In this document: positions 61,031 through 64,000 of the stretch, in pieces
Layout of the letters: each line of letters starts with the position of its first letter
Numbering within the stretch: position 1 is the stretch's first letter
From: Hymenobacter montanus
Lineage (GTDB): Bacteria; Bacteroidota; Bacteroidia; Cytophagales; Hymenobacteraceae
Direction of reading: 5' to 3'
NCBI RefSeq assembly: GCF_014699115.1
Contig: NZ_JACXAD010000010.1
Coordinates: 1-64,000, forward strand
Length of the DNA: 64,000 bases
The notes under the pieces: model-generated
Told to the model about the DNA's origin: nothing
Databases searched by the model: none
The model's input: the letters and a program-made list of their open reading frames with translations, nothing else
Made by a program: the position numbers and the translations under genes

Positions 61031-61645
61031 CTAGGGCGTGGTGTTAGGGTCCGGCTCCAGCACGCGCCGTACCTGCATAAAGCGCCGCTCGTAGTCGGTG
61101 CCTTCCACTTGGCTCACCTTCACCCCGGGCTCCCGCCGGGCCGAGGAGGCGTGCACGAACCGCAGCGGTACCTCCCCCCGGTCCGACACCACAATGCCCG
61201 CGTGGCCGGGCGTAGTGCTGGTGGTATCCGTGCCCGTAAAAACCACGATGTCGCCGGGTTGGGCCTCGTGGCGCGCCACGGGCCGGCCCACCCCAATAAG
61301 CAGCGCCGTGGAATGCGGCACCGCTATCCGAAAGCGAGCAAACGTGTACCGGATAAACCCGGAGCAGTCGAACCCCGTGAGCGGGGAGCTACCGGCGTAG
61401 GCGTAGGGCGTACCCCGCTGCGCCAGCCCAAACGCCACCACGCTATCGGACCGGGTTGGGCCGCCCGGGGCTTGAACGTCGCCGCGCAGAGCGGCCCCGG
61501 CCGAAATCGACCTGGCGGGCGCGGCCGTTGGTTGTGTCGAAGTTCCCGCCGTCCGCCGGGAAAGGGACGCCGGCCGATTCAGTCGGGGCAAAATCAAGAC
61601 CATGGCCGCCGCTAATCCCACAAAAACCAGCCATACGAAGCGCAT
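61031..61645 (-). CDS. NlpC/P60 family cell-wall peptidase
   Basis: 204 residues from ATG 61645 (MRFVWLVFVGLAAAMVLILP), an N-terminal membrane anchor or signal. After a ~45-residue linker, the catalytic triad of NlpC/P60 is intact: C94 in GFDCSGFIRY, H148 in PGHAGIVVS, H165 in RFVHASS. Such enzymes cleave D-Glu-mDAP bonds in peptidoglycan. The Ser/Thr/Pro linker is common for wall access. Divergent from the M61 gene, 133 bp between. Confidence 0.92.
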   Translation of the reverse strand: MRFVWLVFVGLAAAMVLILPRLNRPASLSRRTAGTSTQPTAAPARSISAGAALRGDVQAPGGPTRSDSVVAFGLAQRGTPYAYAGSSPLTGFDCSGFIRYTFARFRIAVPHSTALLIGVGRPVARHEAQPGDIVVFTGTDTTSTTPGHAGIVVSDRGEVPLRFVHASSARREPGVKVSQVEGTDYERRFMQVRRVLEPDPNTTP

Positions 61646-61721
61646 ACTTATTCTACTTGCCAGGCCGGCGCCGGTACGGTTAAGCGCCACCCTAACCTCA
61701 ACGTCCCAAGGGGTCGCTAGG

Positions 61722-61750
61722 TTGGAGCGCGTAGCGCGGGCTTACTTTGC
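61722..61750 (+). promoter_or_regulatory. Promoter of the M61 peptidase gene
   Basis: TTG (61722-61724) and TACTTTGC (61743-61750) with an 18-nt spacer fit the Bacteroidota promoter layout. ATG 61779 follows 28 nt later. Confidence 0.5.
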
Positions 61751-61778
61751 GCCCCTGATTCATTTTAACTGTTTGTCA

Positions 61779-63626
61779 ATGCTCAGAAAATCAAAAGTAC
61801 ACCTTTGCTCCGTGGCCCTGGCGCTGCTAACGGCCGGCCCGCCCGCTAGTGCGCTCCCCGTGGCCGTGGCGCCCACCCTGCGCTACACGCTGGCCATGCC
61901 CGCCCCCCAAACCCACTACTTCGAGGTAAAAATGGAGCTGGGCGGCTTTCCGGCCGACTACACCGATGTGAAAATGCCCGTGTGGGCCCCGGGCTCGTAC
62001 TTGGTCCGTGAATTTGCGAAGAATGTGGAGGGATTACAGGCGCGCACCGCCGCCGGCCAGCCCCTGGCCGTGGAGAAGATCAATAAAAACACCTGGCGTG
62101 TTCGCCACCCTAAACAGGCCAGCTTCCAGCTCAGCTATCGGGTTTACGCCTTCGAGCTCACGGTGCGCACCTCTTTCGTCGACGCCGACCACGGCTACCT
62201 GAACGGCAGCAGCGTATTCATGTACCCGGCCGAGAACAAGGGACTGGGCAGCACGGTGGTAGTGCAGCCGGCGGCCGGTTGGACGCAGGTGAGCACCGCC
62301 CTGCGCCCGGGCCCGGAGAAATTCACCTACAAGTCGGCCAATTACGACGAGCTGGCCGACTCGCCCATGGAAATCGGCAACCAGAAAGTGCTGGAGTTTA
62401 CGGCCAATGGCACCCCGCACCAGGTAGCCATGTACGGCACTTACACCGTTGACGAAACCAAGCTGGTGGCTGATCTGAAAAAGGTGTGTGAGGAAGCCCA
62501 CCGCGTGGTCGGCCAAAACCCGCTCGACCACTACCTGTTCATCGTGCACAACCTGGAGCGCGGCGGGGGCGGGCTTGAGCACCTCTATTCAACTACCCTG
62601 CAAGTAACGCGCACCGCGTACGGCACCGAGGCCGGCTACAAGTCGTTTCTGGGCCTGGCGGCGCACGAGTACTTTCACCTCTGGAATGTGAAGCGCATCC
62701 GCCCGGTGGCCTTGGGGCCGTTTAATTACGACCAGGAGAACTACACCAACATGCTGTGGGTGAGCGAGGGCATGACGGAGTACTACTCCAAGCTCATCAA
62801 CGAGCGGGCTGGAGTTCTCACCCGCGACGAGTACCTGGGCAAGCTGGGCAATGCGATAACGGAAGTGGAAAATACCCCCGGCAACCGCATCCAGTCGGCC
62901 GCCGACGCCAGCTTCGACGCCTGGATTAAGTTCTATCGCCCCAATGAGAACTCCAGCAATGCTCAAATTAGCTATTACTCCAAGGGCGACCTTATTGGCA
63001 CCGTCCTCGACCTGAACATTGCCGAGGCCACGAAAGGAGAGAAGCACCTCGACGACGTGTTCCGTCTGCTCTACGACACGTATTACAAAAAGGCCGGCCG
63101 AGGCTTTACCGACCAGGAATTTCAGGATGCCGTGGCCACCGTCGCGGGTCGTCGCTACGACGAGTTCTTCCGCAGCAGTGTGTACGGCACCAAGCCGCTC
63201 GATTATGCTACTGCCCTGGGCTACGCCGGGCTGGCCCTCAGCAGCGCTCCGCTCAGCCCCGACGGCACGCTGGGAGCGACGCTTTCGACCCGTACCGGCC
63301 GGTTGCTGGTGGCCGGGGTAGTGCGCGACGGGGCGGCCTGGACGGGCGGCCTCAACGTAAACGACGAGATCCTGCAAATTAACGGCGTCGCGCCCGGCGA
63401 GGGAAACCTGGCGCCCGTGGCGGGGGCCAGCAGCGGTACGCTGGAATTGAAAAGTGCTCCGGCGGGTACCGAAGTCACACTCCAAGTGCGCCGGGATGGC
63501 CTCACGCGCGACCTGAAGCTGAAAATGCTGGCTAACCCCGACCGCAAGTTTAAGGTGCAGCCCCTGCCCAGCCCAAGCGCCGCCCAGCAGCGCGTGCTGG
63601 CCCGCTGGCTGGGGCCCACCAAGTAG
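61779..63626 (+). CDS. M61 glycyl aminopeptidase with PDZ domain
   Basis: 615 residues from ATG 61779; a signal peptide (VHLCSVALALLTAGPPASAL) follows MLRKSK. The N-terminal beta domain (~30-190) precedes the catalytic domain with HEYFHLWNVKRIRP (H296, H300) and the downstream Glu in LWVSEGMTEYY. A PDZ domain lies at ~510-590 (LVAGVVRDGAAWTGGLNVND, EILQINGV). M61 peptidases trim N-terminal Gly/Ala residues. There is no T9SS signal, so it is periplasmic. A strong terminator follows. Confidence 0.94.
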   Translation: MLRKSKVHLCSVALALLTAGPPASALPVAVAPTLRYTLAMPAPQTHYFEVKMELGGFPADYTDVKMPVWAPGSYLVREFAKNVEGLQARTAAGQPLAVEKINKNTWRVRHPKQASFQLSYRVYAFELTVRTSFVDADHGYLNGSSVFMYPAENKGLGSTVVVQPAAGWTQVSTALRPGPEKFTYKSANYDELADSPMEIGNQKVLEFTANGTPHQVAMYGTYTVDETKLVADLKKVCEEAHRVVGQNPLDHYLFIVHNLERGGGGLEHLYSTTLQVTRTAYGTEAGYKSFLGLAAHEYFHLWNVKRIRPVALGPFNYDQENYTNMLWVSEGMTEYYSKLINERAGVLTRDEYLGKLGNAITEVENTPGNRIQSAADASFDAWIKFYRPNENSSNAQISYYSKGDLIGTVLDLNIAEATKGEKHLDDVFRLLYDTYYKKAGRGFTDQEFQDAVATVAGRRYDEFFRSSVYGTKPLDYATALGYAGLALSSAPLSPDGTLGATLSTRTGRLLVAGVVRDGAAWTGGLNVNDEILQINGVAPGEGNLAPVAGASSGTLELKSAPAGTEVTLQVRRDGLTRDLKLKMLANPDRKFKVQPLPSPSAAQQRVLARWLGPTK

Positions 63627-63640
63627 GCGCAGGTACGCAT

Positions 63641-63677
63641 AAAAAAAGCTCCTTGCTACCAGCAAGGAGCTTTTTTT
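63641..63677 (+). terminator. Rho-independent terminator
   Basis: aaaaaaagctccttgct (63641-63657) pairs exactly with agcaaggagcttttttt (63661-63677) around a 3-nt loop. It lies 14 nt after the M61 gene. Confidence 0.92.
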
Positions 63678-63872
63678 ATTATTCGAGGGCTAAACCTAGA
63701 GCCATTTTCCGGTTCGTGTCTATAACGTCTGGCTCCCCTCTCCTGCGGCTTCGCGCATGAAGCGAACTGGGGTCGGGGGTGAGGTTTTCAGCCGCTGAGT
63801 CCTGAACGCTGACCTAATAATTGCTCTAAATAATTCGGCTTAATTTATTAAATGCCGGTAGCCCCGCGGGGC

Positions 63873-64000
63873 TTATCGAATGCGCTTCAGGGCCACTTCG
63901 CGTACGGGCGCAATCACCAGCGGCACCTTCTCGACCTTCACCGACGAGGTATCAAGCCCGAAATACTGGTCTTCCGAAGCAATGAACTGGCGGATGTAGA
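63873..64000 (-). CDS. C-terminus of a gene cut by the right edge
   Basis: On the minus strand the frame ending in TAA at 63873-63875 is open to the window edge, giving 41 residues: YIRQFIASEDQYFGLDTSSV, then KVEKVPLVIAPVREVALKRI and a final Arg. The mixed beta composition and normal GC-rich codon use look genuinely coding, and the other two minus frames are closed by stops. No family can be named from so little. It converges with the M61 gene. Confidence 0.6.
   Translation of the reverse strand, partial: YIRQFIASEDQYFGLDTSSVKVEKVPLVIAPVREVALKRIR

Overview
The window looks like chromosomal DNA from a high-GC member of the Bacteroidota, most likely Hymenobacter or a close Cytophagales relative. 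Four proteins carry type IX secretion (T9SS) C-terminal sorting domains: three type A (2-1345, 23211-25016, 56784-58865) and one type B/CHU_C (54237-56543). Shine-Dalgarno motifs are mostly absent. A TACTTTG / TACCTTTG / TATTTTTG box, matching the Bacteroidota -7 promoter element TAnnTTTG, recurs 20-70 nt before several starts. The family-level content (DUF4920, TapB-like, DUF2147, M61, M28, SurE, CorA) also fits that group. The genus is an inference; no rRNA is present to settle it.

Layout. 1-4200: the end of a T9SS cargo protein, small hypotheticals, and a membrane protein with a carboxypeptidase-regulatory-like domain. 4300-11300: amino-acid permease (-), a large membrane-anchored DUF3352/beta-propeller-like protein, NadR-type NAD enzyme and CorA. 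11458-16881: a same-strand cell-surface polysaccharide block (FemAB/GNAT-like transferase, Wzx-like flippase, GT2 glycosyltransferase, GT-C-like membrane protein). 17056-21041: acyl-ACP desaturase, lipoprotein, AraC-MGMT repair protein, DUF427. 21219-28110: a VWA protein and a MoxR-type ATPase, probable partners, separated by an AT-rich stretch, a T9SS beta-helix protein and an ECF sigma factor with a membrane protein. 28706-34099: M14 carboxypeptidase, SurE, then an accessory pair: a primase-polymerase (AEP)-like protein and a 17-unit LRR protein. 34417-40928: exported histidine phosphatase, M28 peptidase, S8 protease translationally coupled to a barrel-like protein, a lipoprotein and DUF4920. 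41121-41876: an AT-rich orphan gene. 42226-49895: LigA, secreted orphan, polysaccharide deacetylase divergent from DapA, 2OG-Fe(II) oxygenase, LutA-like Fe-S protein and HMG-CoA lyase. 50329-63626: M23 lipoprotein, TapB-like protein, an overlapping pair of small genes, an orphan oxidase subunit III, a CHU_C adhesin-like protein, M1 peptidase, a hypothetical, DUF2147, NlpC/P60 and M61 peptidases. A gene cut by the right edge enters at 63873.

Functionally the window is rich in exported hydrolases (M1, M14, M23, M28, M61, S8, NlpC/P60, NodB deacetylase, histidine phosphatase) mixed with housekeeping genes (ligA, dapA, surE, nadR, corA). No phage, transposase, CRISPR, rRNA or tRNA gene was recognised. 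The unexplained structure lies mainly in intergenic DNA: two copies of a roughly 137-bp AT-rich element with imperfect terminal inverted repeats (1442-1577, 50041-50178), a triple-nested palindrome (18044-18288), a perfect 19-bp inverted repeat covering the deacetylase/dapA divergent promoter (46562-46658), and several 21-24 bp perfect palindromes. The most interesting proteins are the AEP-like orphan (31571-32260), the AT-rich orphan at 41121 and the separated VWA/MoxR pair.
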